The notes beneath the pieces were generated by a model. The model was not told the origin of the DNA. It did no database searches and saw only the letters and a program-made list of their open reading frames with translations. Of a DNA stretch of 64,000 bases, positions 8,474 through 17,497 are shown piece after piece (within the stretch, counting starts at the first letter, position 1; each line of letters begins with the position of its first letter). The stretch is from Rothia sp. HMSC078H08 (GTDB lineage: Bacteria; Actinomycetota; Actinomycetes; Actinomycetales; Micrococcaceae). The stretch lies in assembly GCF_001808955.1 (NCBI RefSeq), contig NZ_KV795254.1, forward strand, positions 103,503-167,502, written 5' to 3'. Position numbers and translations under genes: made by a program.

Positions 8474-9001
8474 ATGCTCGCTGAGCTTTCCCGCCTCTAC
8501 AGCGCAGGCGGCGCCTCCGTTATTGCCGCTCTGGTGCTCGGCAGCTACCTGCTGTATTTTTTGTGGTGCACCCTGCGACTGTGGCGTATTGACGTGCGCG
8601 AGCACCGTCTGCCCCACCGCATCCTGATTCCTCTGGCTATTGCCACCTATACGGCTCTGCCGGTGTCTTTGCTTTTTGCGGGCCGTCCCGCCGATATTTG
8701 GCGCGTGATTGGTGCCGGTCTGGTGCTGTGGTTCTGCTACCTGCTTCTGCGTATCCTGTCCTTTGGCGCGCTGGGCCGCGGGGATGTGAAGCTTGCCGGC
8801 ATTCTGGGCGGCGTGCTCGGGTACCTGTCCTGGGCGAACCTGGGCTGGGCGTCGCTGGTGACGTTCCTTGCCGGTGGTCTGGTGTCTTTGGCTCTAGTGC
8901 TGTTCACGAAGGCGCGCGGTAGCACCCGCATTGCGTTCGGCCCGTTTATGCTTCTGGGTGCGCTGGTGGCGTTGGCTGCTCCGGTGTATTCTCTGTGGTA
9001 G
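8474..9001 (+). CDS. A24-family prepilin peptidase
   Basis: A 175-residue polytopic membrane protein with about six helices and the two catalytic aspartates of type IV prepilin/TadV-CpaA peptidases. Asp40 lies in WRIDVREHRLPH and Asp104 in GRGDVKLAG. The N-terminal methylase domain of full-length PilD is absent, as in short actinobacterial forms. It would cleave the leader of Flp/Tad or competence pilins at the cytoplasmic membrane face. No pilin, ATPase or secretin gene lies nearby, so the substrate must be encoded elsewhere. The ATG start lacks a strong binding site. Confidence 0.85.
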   Translation: MLAELSRLYSAGGASVIAALVLGSYLLYFLWCTLRLWRIDVREHRLPHRILIPLAIATYTALPVSLLFAGRPADIWRVIGAGLVLWFCYLLLRILSFGALGRGDVKLAGILGGVLGYLSWANLGWASLVTFLAGGLVSLALVLFTKARGSTRIAFGPFMLLGALVALAAPVYSLW

Positions 9002-9128
9002 ATTCCGAAGTAGGGCGACCGTCCGGCTAAGTGGCGGGTTCGTTCTTCGTGCGGTTCGCGGCTGTTTGCTCTGCTCCCTAGCACCTATTTCTCGGCAGAA
9101 CTGCCGGGGCTTTTGAAAGGTTGATGTT

Positions 9129-9635
9129 ATGCCTACTCCTCCCTATATCCGTAAGCTGCGTGAGCGGATCGGTTCGGATTACCTGTGGCTGTCCGGTGCG
9201 ACGGCTGTAGTGTACCGTGAGCAGGATTCTAAGGTGCTGCTGGTGCGCCGTAGCGATAACGGGGCGTGGACCCCGATCACGGGCATTGTGGACCCGGGGG
9301 AGAGCCCCGCACTGACCTGCCTGCGTGAGGCGCAGGAGGAGGCGAACGTGCAGATTGAGGTGCTGGAGCTGGCGCAGGTGAAGGCTGACCCGCCGATGCA
9401 GTTCGGTAATGGTGACCGCTGCCAGTTCTTGGATCATACGTTCTTGTGCCGCTGGGTTTCTGGTGAGGCGAAGGTGAACGATGAGGAGTCTTCGCAGGTG
9501 CGTTGGGTGGATGTGTCTGACCCGGCGGAGCGTGCGTTGCTTTCGGAGCGGATGCTGGACCGTATTGATGCAGCGCTGAACTATGACGGCCACTGCCGTT
9601 TTGGTTTGGAGTCGGTGCCGCCGGAAGAGGACTAG
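9129..9635 (+). CDS. Nudix hydrolase
   Basis: A 168-residue Nudix-fold hydrolase of the type that removes nucleoside-diphosphate-X compounds. The Nudix box runs through GIVDPGESP and REAQEEANV. The metal-binding REAQEE core is intact, but the consensus glycine after EE is replaced (EEAN). The ATG follows AAAGGTTG. Substrate is unknown. It is the last gene before poxB, from which about 180 bp separate it. Confidence 0.88.
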   Translation: MPTPPYIRKLRERIGSDYLWLSGATAVVYREQDSKVLLVRRSDNGAWTPITGIVDPGESPALTCLREAQEEANVQIEVLELAQVKADPPMQFGNGDRCQFLDHTFLCRWVSGEAKVNDEESSQVRWVDVSDPAERALLSERMLDRIDAALNYDGHCRFGLESVPPEED

Positions 9636-9817
9636 CCAAGCGAGGGTTGCCCTCCGCCCTGCGCGAACGAGACCCGACTTTATGCCAAGTTGATACACCC
9701 TAAGTGTTTTAAAAGCAAGACCTTCTTTGACGAGGAAAGAGTGCTAGTCTGAGGGGATACACAGCGTTCCCCACCGGGCCGTTGCACCCCGTGGAACGCC
9801 AACGAAAGAGGGTAATT

Positions 9818-11569
9818 ATGAACTTGGCAGAACAGATTGTCGCACAGCTCGTCGAGGCCGGTGTCACGCGTATCTACGGCGTGGTGGGCGACTCCCTGAA
9901 CCCCATCGTGGACGCAGTGCGCGCCTCCGGCGGCTCGAAGAACGGCGGTATCGACTGGATTCACGTGCGCCACGAGGAAGCCGCGGCCTTTGCCGCAAGC
10001 GCCGAGGCCCAGGTGACCGGTAAGCTGGCCGTGTGCGCCGGCTCATGCGGTCCGGGCAACACCCACCTCATCAACGGTCTCTACGATGCCAACCGCTCCC
10101 ACGCTCCGGTGCTGGCGATTGCTTCCCACATCCCCTCCGGCCAGATTGGTAGCGGATACTTCCAGGAAACCCACCCCGAGCGCATCTTCGAGGATTGCTC
10201 GGTCTACAACGAGATGGCAGTCTCTGGCCACCAGACCCTGCGCATCATCAACTCCGGTATGCGTCACGCTATCGCCCGCCGCGGTGTGGCCGTCGTATCG
10301 ATTCCCGGCGATATTGCCATCCAGGATGCCGTTGACCACGTGCCCGCATGGGGCGACTACCGCCCCGGCACTATCGTTCCCGATGAGACCACCGTGCGCG
10401 ACCTGGCCGATCGCATCAACGCGGCCAAGAAGATTTCGATTTTCGCTGGTGCCGGTGTGGCCGGTGCACATGATGAAGTCGTTCAGCTGGCCGACCGTGT
10501 CGCGGCTCCCGTGGGCCACACGATGCGCGGTAAGGAGTACATCCAGTACGACAACCCCTTCGATGTGGGAATGACCGGTCTTCTGGGCTACGGTGAGGCC
10601 GCAGAGGGTATGAAGGACTCCGACCTGATGCTCCTGCTGGGTACCGACTTCCCCTACGACCAGTTCCTGCCCAACGTGCAGACCGTTCAGATTGACCGTG
10701 CCGGCGAGGTGTTGGGCCGCCGTACCAACGTCGACCTGCTGATTGAGGCTGACGTTGCCGCAACCCTGAAGGCCGTTCTGCCCCTCGTGCAGCGCAAGAG
10801 CGACCGCTCGTTCCTGGAGAAGCTCCTGAAGAAGAACGAGAAGATCATGACCAAGGTCGTCGGTGCCTACACCCACAACCCCACCAAGGGCAAGATTCAC
10901 CCCGAGTACGCCGCATCCGTGCTGGATGAGCTGGCCTCCGATGACGCCATCTTCACCGCGGACACCGGCATGTGCAACGTGTGGACCGCCCGCTACATCA
11001 CCCCCAACGGCAAGCGCCGTCTGCTGGGTTCCTTCCTCCACGGCTCCATGGCGAACGCCATGCCTATGGCCCTGGGCGCCCAGATTGCCGAGCCTAACCG
11101 CCAGGTCATCTCGGTCTCGGGTGACGGTGGCCTGTCCATGATGCTGGGTGATATTCTGACAGCGGTCATGTACGATCTGCCGCTGACCATCGTGGTGTTC
11201 AACAACTCCACCCTGGGCATGGTGAAGCTTGAGCAGCTGGTTCAGGGCTTCGAGGACTTCGGCGTGGATGTGCCGCTCGTCAACTACGCCGACATCGCAA
11301 CCGCCGCTGGTTTCCAAGCTCAGCGTGTTGAGAAGGCTGAAGACCTGGAAGGTGCGCTGCGCAACGCCCTGGCTCACCGCGGCCCCTCCCTGGTCGAGAT
11401 CATTACCGACCCCAACGCTCTGTCGATGCCGCCCGAGGTCGAGGCCAAGCAGATCGTTGGCTTCGCCACCTCGCTCTCCAAGATTGCGCTGAACCGCGGC
11501 GCAGCGGAGGCCGTGGCAATGGCTCGCTCGAACCTGCGTAACATGTCCGCGTGGAGGCAGTTCAGCTAG
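9818..11569 (+). CDS. poxB: Pyruvate dehydrogenase (quinone) / pyruvate oxidase
   Basis: A 583-residue thiamine diphosphate and FAD flavoenzyme. It oxidises pyruvate to acetate and CO2 and passes electrons to the quinone pool at the inner membrane surface. Visible features are the N-terminal catalytic glutamate region HVRHEEAAAFAA, the middle FAD domain, and the TPP/Mg motif GDGGLSMMLGD with a downstream NNSTLGM. Length and order of domains match E. coli PoxB and corynebacterial Pqo. The ATG at 9818 follows GAGGG; an ATG 36 bases upstream lacks such a site. A strong terminator follows. Confidence 0.92.
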   Translation: MNLAEQIVAQLVEAGVTRIYGVVGDSLNPIVDAVRASGGSKNGGIDWIHVRHEEAAAFAASAEAQVTGKLAVCAGSCGPGNTHLINGLYDANRSHAPVLAIASHIPSGQIGSGYFQETHPERIFEDCSVYNEMAVSGHQTLRIINSGMRHAIARRGVAVVSIPGDIAIQDAVDHVPAWGDYRPGTIVPDETTVRDLADRINAAKKISIFAGAGVAGAHDEVVQLADRVAAPVGHTMRGKEYIQYDNPFDVGMTGLLGYGEAAEGMKDSDLMLLLGTDFPYDQFLPNVQTVQIDRAGEVLGRRTNVDLLIEADVAATLKAVLPLVQRKSDRSFLEKLLKKNEKIMTKVVGAYTHNPTKGKIHPEYAASVLDELASDDAIFTADTGMCNVWTARYITPNGKRRLLGSFLHGSMANAMPMALGAQIAEPNRQVISVSGDGGLSMMLGDILTAVMYDLPLTIVVFNNSTLGMVKLEQLVQGFEDFGVDVPLVNYADIATAAGFQAQRVEKAEDLEGALRNALAHRGPSLVEIITDPNALSMPPEVEAKQIVGFATSLSKIALNRGAAEAVAMARSNLRNMSAWRQFS

Positions 11570-11593
11570 TCCGTAAGGGATGCTTAACGCTAC

Positions 11594-11625
11594 CGGAGGG
11601 GCCCGTCGAAAGGCGGGCCCCTCCG
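11594..11625 (+). terminator. Terminator after poxB
   Basis: CGGAGGGGCCCG (11594-11605) pairs perfectly with CGGGCCCCTCCG (11614-11625) over an eight-base loop. Confidence 0.85.
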
Positions 11626-11672
11626 TCGTATCTACTACCTTTGCGCACGTGGGAGGCAAGACGAACATAAGA

Positions 11673-11718
11673 AATCGGGTGTGACGATACCGTGGGAACA
11701 GTAGCGCCACACCCGATT
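11673..11718. terminator. Inverted repeat at the poxB-fumC convergence
   Basis: AATCGGGTGTG (11673-11683) pairs with CACACCCGATT (11708-11718) around a 24-base loop. It lies just beyond the fumC stop on the minus strand and probably ends fumC transcription. Confidence 0.55.
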
Positions 11719-11747
11719 CTGTATGCGGTGTGATCAGACGATTTGGA

Positions 11748-13154
11748 TTAGAAGTTGCCCAGCATCTTGGTGACGTCCAGAGCTGCATCCAGCTGCTCCT
11801 CAGTCACTTCGCCGCGCTCCACATAACCCAGAGCCACAACTGCCTCACGGACAGTCACCTTGTGAGCCACCGAGTACTTAGCAATCTTCGCAGCAGCTTC
11901 GTAACCAATCAGCTTGTTCAGCGGGGTCACGGTCGACGGCGAAGCCTCAGCCAGGAAGCGGCAACGGTCAACGTTAGCGGTCAGACCGTCAATCATCTTC
12001 TCCGCCGAAACGCGAGAAACGTTAGCGAGCAGGCGAATCGACTGCAACAGGTTAGCAGCCATCACCGGGATACCCACGTTCAGCTCAAACGCGCCGTTAG
12101 TGGAAGACAGAGCAATGGTTGCGTCGTTACCGATAACCTGAGCGGCGACCATGATGGTAGCCTCACAAATCACGGGGTTGACCTTACCGGGCATAATCGA
12201 GGAGCCGGGCTGCAGATCGGGGATGTGCAGCTCGCCCAGACCGGTGTTCGGGCCCGAACCCATCCAGCGGATGTCGTTGCTGATCTTCATCAGGCCGTAC
12301 GCCAGGGTGCGCAGCTGACCGGAAACCTCAATTAGGCCGTCACGGTTAGCCTGAGCCTCGAAGTGGTTACGAGCCTCGGTCAGGGGCAGGCCGGTCTCCT
12401 CAGCGAGCAGCTCAATCACGCGAGCGGAGAAGCCGTCGGGGGTGTTAATACCGGTACCCACAGCGGTACCGCCCAGGGGAACCTCAGCCACGCGGGGCAG
12501 GGAAGCGTTCACACGCTCAATACCGTAACGCACAGTTGCGGCGTAGCCGGAGAACTCCTGGCCCAGGGTGATGGGGGTTGCGTCCATCAGGTGGGTGCGA
12601 CCGGACTTCACAACGTCCTTGAACTCAGCAGACTTGCGCTCCAGGGACTCAGCGAGCACCTCGAGAGCGGGAATCAGGTCCTTCACCAGAGCCTCGGTCA
12701 CAGCAACGTGCACGGAGGTGGGGAAGACGTCGTTGGAGGACTGGGAAGCGTTCACGTGGTCATTGGGGTGAACCTCAATGCCCTTGGACTCCAGGGAACG
12801 AGTTGCCAGGGTTGCCAGGACCTCGTTCGCGTTCATGTTCGAGGAGGTACCGGAACCGGTCTGGAAGACGTCAATGGGGAAGTGGGCGTCGTAGTCACCG
12901 GTTGCTACCAGATCCGCTGCGTCGCGGATAGCCTGGGCGCGCTCAGCGTCGAGCACCTTGAGTTCCTCATTGGCGGTCGCGGCTGCCTTCTTCACGAGGG
13001 CAAGCGCACGAATATGGGCGGATTCGAGGGTCTGACCCGAAATCGGGAAGTTCTCGACTGCGCGCTGGGTCTGTGCACGGTAGAGTGCATCAGCCGGAAC
13101 GCGAACTTCGCCCATGGTGTCATGTTCAATGCGGTATTCAATGTTTTCAGCCAT
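11748..13154 (-). CDS. fumC: Fumarate hydratase class II
   Basis: A 468-residue iron-independent fumarase interconverting fumarate and malate in the TCA cycle. The superfamily signature [11 protein letters not shown] contains the mobile catalytic serine loop, and [14 protein letters not shown] and [11 protein letters not shown] are the substrate-binding blocks. The ATG at 13154 ([16 protein letters not shown]) starts at the conserved beginning; an upstream ATG at 13175 would add seven residues. Neighbours carbonic anhydrase and glpX fit the fum-glpX pairing of actinobacteria. Confidence 0.95.
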   Translation of the reverse strand: MAENIEYRIEHDTMGEVRVPADALYRAQTQRAVENFPISGQTLESAHIRALALVKKAAATANEELKVLDAERAQAIRDAADLVATGDYDAHFPIDVFQTGSGTSSNMNANEVLATLATRSLESKGIEVHPNDHVNASQSSNDVFPTSVHVAVTEALVKDLIPALEVLAESLERKSAEFKDVVKSGRTHLMDATPITLGQEFSGYAATVRYGIERVNASLPRVAEVPLGGTAVGTGINTPDGFSARVIELLAEETGLPLTEARNHFEAQANRDGLIEVSGQLRTLAYGLMKISNDIRWMGSGPNTGLGELHIPDLQPGSSIMPGKVNPVICEATIMVAAQVIGNDATIALSSTNGAFELNVGIPVMAANLLQSIRLLANVSRVSAEKMIDGLTANVDRCRFLAEASPSTVTPLNKLIGYEAAAKIAKYSVAHKVTVREAVVALGYVERGEVTEEQLDAALDVTKMLGNF

Positions 13155-13255
13155 ATCTCTAGGATAGGCGTTCAAAGTGGCTTACGTCGCCTCGAAAAGG
13201 TGTCAAAAGAGGAAAAACGCTCATAAATTTTGAGGCGTGAGAAGGCACGTAAAAA

Positions 13256-13296
13256 CCCCGCCCCGGTAGATGTGCGAACACGCTACCGTGGCGGGG
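13256..13296 (-). terminator. Terminator of the carbonic anhydrase gene
   Basis: CCCCGCCCCGGTAG (13256-13269) pairs with CTACCGTGGCGGGG (13283-13296) with one mismatch. On the minus strand a run of T follows the stem, so it serves the leftward carbonic anhydrase gene. Confidence 0.75.
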
Positions 13297-13378
13297 GTAT
13301 CCCATAGAAAAATCTGTTGTTAAGTGCGAGCATGTGGGTTCTCGCGCTAAGGCTCGTAATGAGCGGAGAAGAGGAAAC

Positions 13379-14098
13379 CTAGTCCAGGTTCTCGGCAACC
13401 ACAACGCGCGGGGGAGTCTTCACGACCACCGGAAGCGTCTGAGTCGGCGGGTTCTGCGCGTCGTTCTTCTCCTCCGGCAGGGTCAGATCCTGCGAACTGA
13501 ACACCAGCTCCGCCTTACCCTCCTTCAGATGGTAGAAGACACCAATCACGGCGACCTTACCCTCAACCACCGCATCCGAAATGATGTGGGACTGCTCAAT
13601 AATGCGGATGGCGGTCTGGCGGGTGTGCTCACGCACCATGTCGTTAACGACCGGGTTCTCCGGCAGCTTCGGGGACATCACCGAAGGCAGGATGTGCTGC
13701 ACCAGGTTACGGATGAAGCCGTGCGGCATCTCACCGGACTCCAAGGACTTGCTGGCCGCAGTCACAGCACCGCAGGAGTCGTGACCGAGAACCATCACAA
13801 TGGGGGTCTCAAACTCATCAACCGCGTACTCCAACGAACCGAGCGCGGCATTCTCCAGGACGTGGCCGGCGGTACGCACCACGAACGCGTCGCCCAGGCC
13901 CAGATCAAAAATAATCTCTGCCGCGAGGCGAGAGTCACCGCAACCGAAAATCGAGGCGAACGGGAACTGACCCGATGCCAGGTCGGTACGGCGAATCGTG
14001 TCCTGGTTGGGGTGCTCGTTGCTGCCCTCAACAAAACGGCGGTTACCGTCCTTCAGACGCTTCCATGCTTCTGCGGGAGTCGGTTGGATGCCAGCCAT
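13379..14098 (-). CDS. Beta-class carbonic anhydrase
   Basis: A 239-residue zinc enzyme interconverting CO2 and bicarbonate. Zinc ligands lie in CGDSR and in GHDSCGA, the two beta-class motifs, and VVRTAGHV is also typical. The ATG at 14098 follows AAGGAG. An upstream ATG at 14134 has none. The final 50 residues run beyond the conserved core and are Pro/Val-rich. It probably supplies bicarbonate for carboxylations such as purine and fatty acid synthesis. Confidence 0.92.
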   Translation of the reverse strand: MAGIQPTPAEAWKRLKDGNRRFVEGSNEHPNQDTIRRTDLASGQFPFASIFGCGDSRLAAEIIFDLGLGDAFVVRTAGHVLENAALGSLEYAVDEFETPIVMVLGHDSCGAVTAASKSLESGEMPHGFIRNLVQHILPSVMSPKLPENPVVNDMVREHTRQTAIRIIEQSHIISDAVVEGKVAVIGVFYHLKEGKAELVFSSQDLTLPEEKNDAQNPPTQTLPVVVKTPPRVVVAENLD

Positions 14099-14515
14099 GT
14101 GATGCTCCTTAGCGGACAAGTACAGATAACGCATGCCGTCGGAGGCAGCGAATCTGCGAACGGGTATGTGGGGCTTCAGGCGCTCGCGCTGAAGCTGAGT
14201 TTCTCGCCGGGAGCCTCCCGGAGAAAGAACCTACCTCAAATATGCCTTAAATATGCGAAAAATAGCTAGTTTGGCACGCCTTCACAACACCCAAAATCAG
14301 TGCCTCAGAGCGTATGAAGCGCCGAAGAGAGACGCAGCCCTCACCAATTTGCCGCATCTGCTCACCTTAAAGTCAACACGCACGCAAACTCGTTCAGAAC
14401 AAGAAAAACGAAGCGCCCGCGCGCTATCCTGAAAGGAGCACTACTGCGTCGGCGACTTCGTGCTGGAAAGAACCAGCCAGCCGACGGTGTATTCAGAAAT
14501 CTCGAAGGTGAGTCT
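14099..14515. other. Divergent spacer between carbonic anhydrase and glpX
   Basis: Two adjacent inverted repeats lie on the carbonic anhydrase side. One pairs GCTTCAG (14173-14179) with CTGAAGC (14189-14195). The other pairs CCGGGAG (14207-14213) with CTCCCGG (14215-14221), extended by TTCT/AGAA. Beyond them is an AT-rich stretch near 14230-14270 that may hold promoters. A TATCCT at 14425-14430 could be the glpX -10. No gene is evident. Confidence 0.4.
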
Positions 14516-15523
14516 ATGACTACGAACAACAACCACGGCGATCGCAACCTCGCAATGGAACTGGTCCGCGCGACTGAGGCAGCAGCAATTGCTGCAGGCC
14601 CCTGGGTCGGCGCAGGCGAAAAGAATCTCGCAGATGGTGCAGCCGTAGACGCAATGCGCTACCGCCTCTCCACCGTCAACTTCAACGGCACCGTTGTCAT
14701 CGGTGAAGGCGAGAAGGACAAGGCTCCCATGCTGTACAACGGCGAGAACGTCGGCGACGGCTCCGGTCCCTCCCTCGACGTGGCGGTTGACCCCATCGAC
14801 GGTACCCGCTTGACCGCACTCGGCATGGACAATGCCCTCTCCGTGATTGCTGTGGCAGACGGCGGCACCATGTTCGACCCCTCCGCAGTGTTCTACATGG
14901 AGAAGCTGGTCACCGGCCCCGAAGCCGCAGAGTTCGTCGACCTGCGCCTGCCCGTCAAGCAGAACCTGCACCTGGTCGCTAAGGCTAAGGGCAAGAAGGT
15001 CAGCGAGCTGACCGTATGCGTGCTGGACCGCCCCCGCCACGCCAAGCTGATCCAGGAGATTCGCGAGGCCGGCGCCCGTACCCGCATCATCCTCGACGGT
15101 GACGTCGCCGGCGCTATCGCAGCCTGCCGCGAAAACACCGGCGTGGACCTCATGCTCGGCACCGGCGGCACCCCCGAAGGTGTTGTCGCAGCATGCGCTA
15201 TCAAGGCAACCGGTGGCGTCATCCAGGGCCGCCTGGCACCGACCGACGAGGCAGAACGTGAAAAGGCACTGGAAGCCGGCCACGACCTCGACCGTGTGCT
15301 GACCACCAACGACCTGGTCACCAGCGACAACTGCTTCTTCGCCGCAACCGGTATCACCGACGGCAAGCTGCTGCGCGGCGTGCGCTACAGCAAGAACGTT
15401 GTGACCACCCAGTCGCTGGTTATGCGTTCCTCCTCGGGTACCGTGCGTACCGTCGAGGCAGAGCACCGCCTCTCCCGCCTGCGCGAGATTCTCTCGCACA
15501 CCAAGAGCCCCGAAGAGCAGTAA
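14516..15523 (+). CDS. glpX: Fructose-1,6-bisphosphatase class II
   Basis: A 335-residue class II FBPase, the gluconeogenic step from fructose 1,6-bisphosphate to fructose 6-phosphate. Visible motifs are [11 protein letters not shown], the metal-site [12 protein letters not shown], and [14 protein letters not shown]. The length equals that of typical GlpX. The ATG follows GAAGGTGAG. The 3' end, including the stop codon, forms the first unit of a 17-bp tandem repeat (see 15511-15578). Confidence 0.95.
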   Translation: MTTNNNHGDRNLAMELVRATEAAAIAAGPWVGAGEKNLADGAAVDAMRYRLSTVNFNGTVVIGEGEKDKAPMLYNGENVGDGSGPSLDVAVDPIDGTRLTALGMDNALSVIAVADGGTMFDPSAVFYMEKLVTGPEAAEFVDLRLPVKQNLHLVAKAKGKKVSELTVCVLDRPRHAKLIQEIREAGARTRIILDGDVAGAIAACRENTGVDLMLGTGGTPEGVVAACAIKATGGVIQGRLAPTDEAEREKALEAGHDLDRVLTTNDLVTSDNCFFAATGITDGKLLRGVRYSKNVVTTQSLVMRSSSGTVRTVEAEHRLSRLREILSHTKSPEEQ

Positions 15524-15578
15524 TCTTCGAAGCGCAGTAATCCTCGAAGCGCAGTAATCCTCGAAGGGCAGTAATCTT
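15511..15578 (+). repeat. Four tandem 17-bp repeats spanning the glpX stop codon
   Basis: Units CGAAGAGCAGTAATCTT, CGAAGCGCAGTAATCCT (twice) and CGAAGGGCAGTAATCTT follow each other without gaps. The first unit holds the last codons (Glu-Glu-Gln) and TAA of glpX. The others are downstream copies, each carrying a TAA. Confidence 0.95.
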
Positions 15579-15639
15579 CGCCCCCGCAAGGGCTGAGGAG
15601 CCGCGCTAAGACTCCTCAAACATTGCACATACATACACA

Positions 15640-15680
15640 GGGAGCCGCCCCCACCGAAGAACTCGGTGAGGGCGGCTCCC
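15640..15680. terminator. Terminator between glpX and the FemABX gene
   Basis: An 18-bp stem (15640-15657 with 15663-15680) has one mismatch and a five-base loop. It sits between convergent genes and can serve both. Confidence 0.8.
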
Positions 15681-15738
15681 TCATGTATTTAGCTTTTAGT
15701 TCTCAGGATACGCCCCAGTAAGGACGAGCCTGAACCCG

Positions 15739-16740
15739 TTAGCGAGAGCGGAAAGACTGAACCTTCGCCTTCGCCTTCGACACAGCATCACGAACTGCCG
15801 GACGAGCCTTGTACGCCAGCGTGTAGGCGCGGTAACCCAACGAGGTTACCGGAACATCCCAGGTACCCGGGTACTCCACCGACTCGCCGCCGAAGGACTT
15901 CTTGAACTTCGTGAAACCAGCCCACTCGTGATCCGGCTGATCCTCCGGCGCAATACCGAAGAGGTCAACGTACTTCAGACCCTTACGCTTAGCGTCCAGG
16001 ATAAAGTTCGTCACCACCACAACACCTGCACTAAGGTTGCGGTGCTCAAAAGAAGCCGCAGCGTGCGCGTAGGTGCGGGTGTCATCCGAATCGTACACAA
16101 ACGCCGCCGCGATCGGGGTGCTCTCACCGTTCTCATCGGTCAGCTTCGCAATGTACAGGGACGCCGCACCGGCGGGCATCAGCACGCGAGCAACCTGCAT
16201 CAGGTACTCATCCTGCTGACGGTTAAAACCGTTACGGTCCGCGGTTTCCTCGAGGAAGCCGAAGAGAATCGTCATATCCGAGGGATTGGTCGAAACCTCA
16301 ACGGTCACGCCCTTTTTGTGGAGATTACGATGACGATTACGGTAACTGGGGATCATTCCCTTGAGGATTTCGTCCTCAGAGCCCGAAAGATCAATAATCT
16401 GAGTGTGCGAAGGCTGCACCTGGCGAGGAGCCAGAACCGCGCCGCGACGAGCCAGGAAAGTAGCCGCATCCTGATCGCCCCAAATAGCGGATTCAGTGGG
16501 TTCAATGCGCACAAACAGGCAACGAAGCTTCGCAGCCTCTTCCTTCAATGACGCGAGAGCCTCATCAAAAGCCACAGCGCTGGAGGCGACCGGTCCGTAC
16601 GGGCTGTACAGGTAGCGGCCGGTAGCGCCGCCCTCAACGGTTGCAAGGTACGACCAGCCGTTACCGCTCTTACGGATTACGGTGTGACCATTAGATTCCT
16701 GAAAACGTGCCCAAATATCGGACTGAAGAATATTGCTCAT
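15739..16740 (-). CDS. FemABX-family peptidyl/aminoacyl transferase
   Basis: A 333-residue protein of the lipid II:glycine glycyltransferase (FemX/FmhB) family, which uses aminoacyl-tRNA to add residues to the peptidoglycan stem peptide. It shows the paired GNAT-like fold: an N-terminal half with WSYLATVEGGATGRYLYSPYGP, then PSYRNRHRNLHKKGV and a late YVDLFGIAPED...GFTKFKKSFGG block typical of the family. Rothia peptidoglycan has interpeptide side chains, so a cross-bridge role is plausible. The start at 16740 lies 19 bp after purE, so it is probably the third gene of the purK-purE operon. Confidence 0.88.
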   Translation of the reverse strand: MSNILQSDIWARFQESNGHTVIRKSGNGWSYLATVEGGATGRYLYSPYGPVASSAVAFDEALASLKEEAAKLRCLFVRIEPTESAIWGDQDAATFLARRGAVLAPRQVQPSHTQIIDLSGSEDEILKGMIPSYRNRHRNLHKKGVTVEVSTNPSDMTILFGFLEETADRNGFNRQQDEYLMQVARVLMPAGAASLYIAKLTDENGESTPIAAAFVYDSDDTRTYAHAAASFEHRNLSAGVVVVTNFILDAKRKGLKYVDLFGIAPEDQPDHEWAGFTKFKKSFGGESVEYPGTWDVPVTSLGYRAYTLAYKARPAVRDAVSKAKAKVQSFRSR

Positions 16741-16759
16741 ACTTCTAGTGTATCCGAGC

Positions 16760-17398
16760 TTAGGGAACGTAAGCCTGGGGCTCCGACGAGGCCTCGGGAG
16801 CAGAAGCGGGGCGGGGGGCGGAGGAGCTCTCCTCCGCCTCGCGCTCGGCCGCTGCCTTAGCCTTCGCCTCGGCAACTCGGGTGCGCAGAGCGGCTCCCTT
16901 GTCCATCGCGGTCTGGCGCAGATCCTGAGAGAACTGACGCAAATCAGCGTGAACCTGCTGAGCAAACGCATCGGTACCCGAACCCAGAATACGCAGAGCC
17001 AGCAGACCCGCATTGCGAGCACCGTTAATGGAGACGGTAGCTACCGGAACACCGGCGGGCATCTGAACAATCGACAGCAGCGAGTCCATGCCCTCGAGGT
17101 TCTTCAGACGCACCGGAACACCAATCACAGGCAGAGCGGTGACGGAAGCGAGCATACCGGGCAGGTGAGCGGCGCCGCCGGCGCCAGCAATAATCACGCG
17201 AATACCGCGGCTGTGAGCCTTCTTGCCGTACTCAATCATGTCCTCGGGCATGCGGTGTGCAGAAACAACATCAGCCTCGTAAGGGATGCCGAACTCGTCC
17301 AGAACCTCGGCTGCGGCCTCCATGACCGACCAATCCGAATCCGAACCCATCACAATGCCAACAATAGGCTGGGAAGAATCATAGGGAGACTGAGACAT
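16760..17398 (-). CDS. purE: N5-carboxyaminoimidazole ribonucleotide mutase
   Basis: A PurE class I enzyme that moves the carboxylate of N5-CAIR to give CAIR in purine synthesis. The conserved [25 protein letters not shown] and GVPV blocks are present in the first 160 residues. The remaining 50 residues are an Ala/Glu/Ser/Pro-rich tail not needed by the family. Two ATGs nine bases apart (17407 and 17398) are possible; 17398 has GAGG just upstream, so the start is uncertain by three residues. It follows purK by about 100 bp. Confidence 0.93.
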   Translation of the reverse strand: MSQSPYDSSQPIVGIVMGSDSDWSVMEAAAEVLDEFGIPYEADVVSAHRMPEDMIEYGKKAHSRGIRVIIAGAGGAAHLPGMLASVTALPVIGVPVRLKNLEGMDSLLSIVQMPAGVPVATVSINGARNAGLLALRILGSGTDAFAQQVHADLRQFSQDLRQTAMDKGAALRTRVAEAKAKAAAEREAEESSSAPRPASAPEASSEPQAYVP

Positions 17399-17497
17399 AA
17401 TCCTCATATCCTTTCAGGATGCGGTGGCGAACCACCATCATTAGGGGGATCCGGATACGCAGGATGCTCTCACCCCACGCACCGGCTAAAACAGGGG

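Noticed and set aside
10043-11788. 581-codon minus-strand frame opposite poxB
   Set aside because: Antisense shadow of poxB with no recognisable domain. It also runs across the terminators and into the fumC end.
15511-15578. Possible CRISPR array
   Set aside because: Units are contiguous with no spacers, only 17 bp long and include a gene end, so this is a plain tandem repeat.
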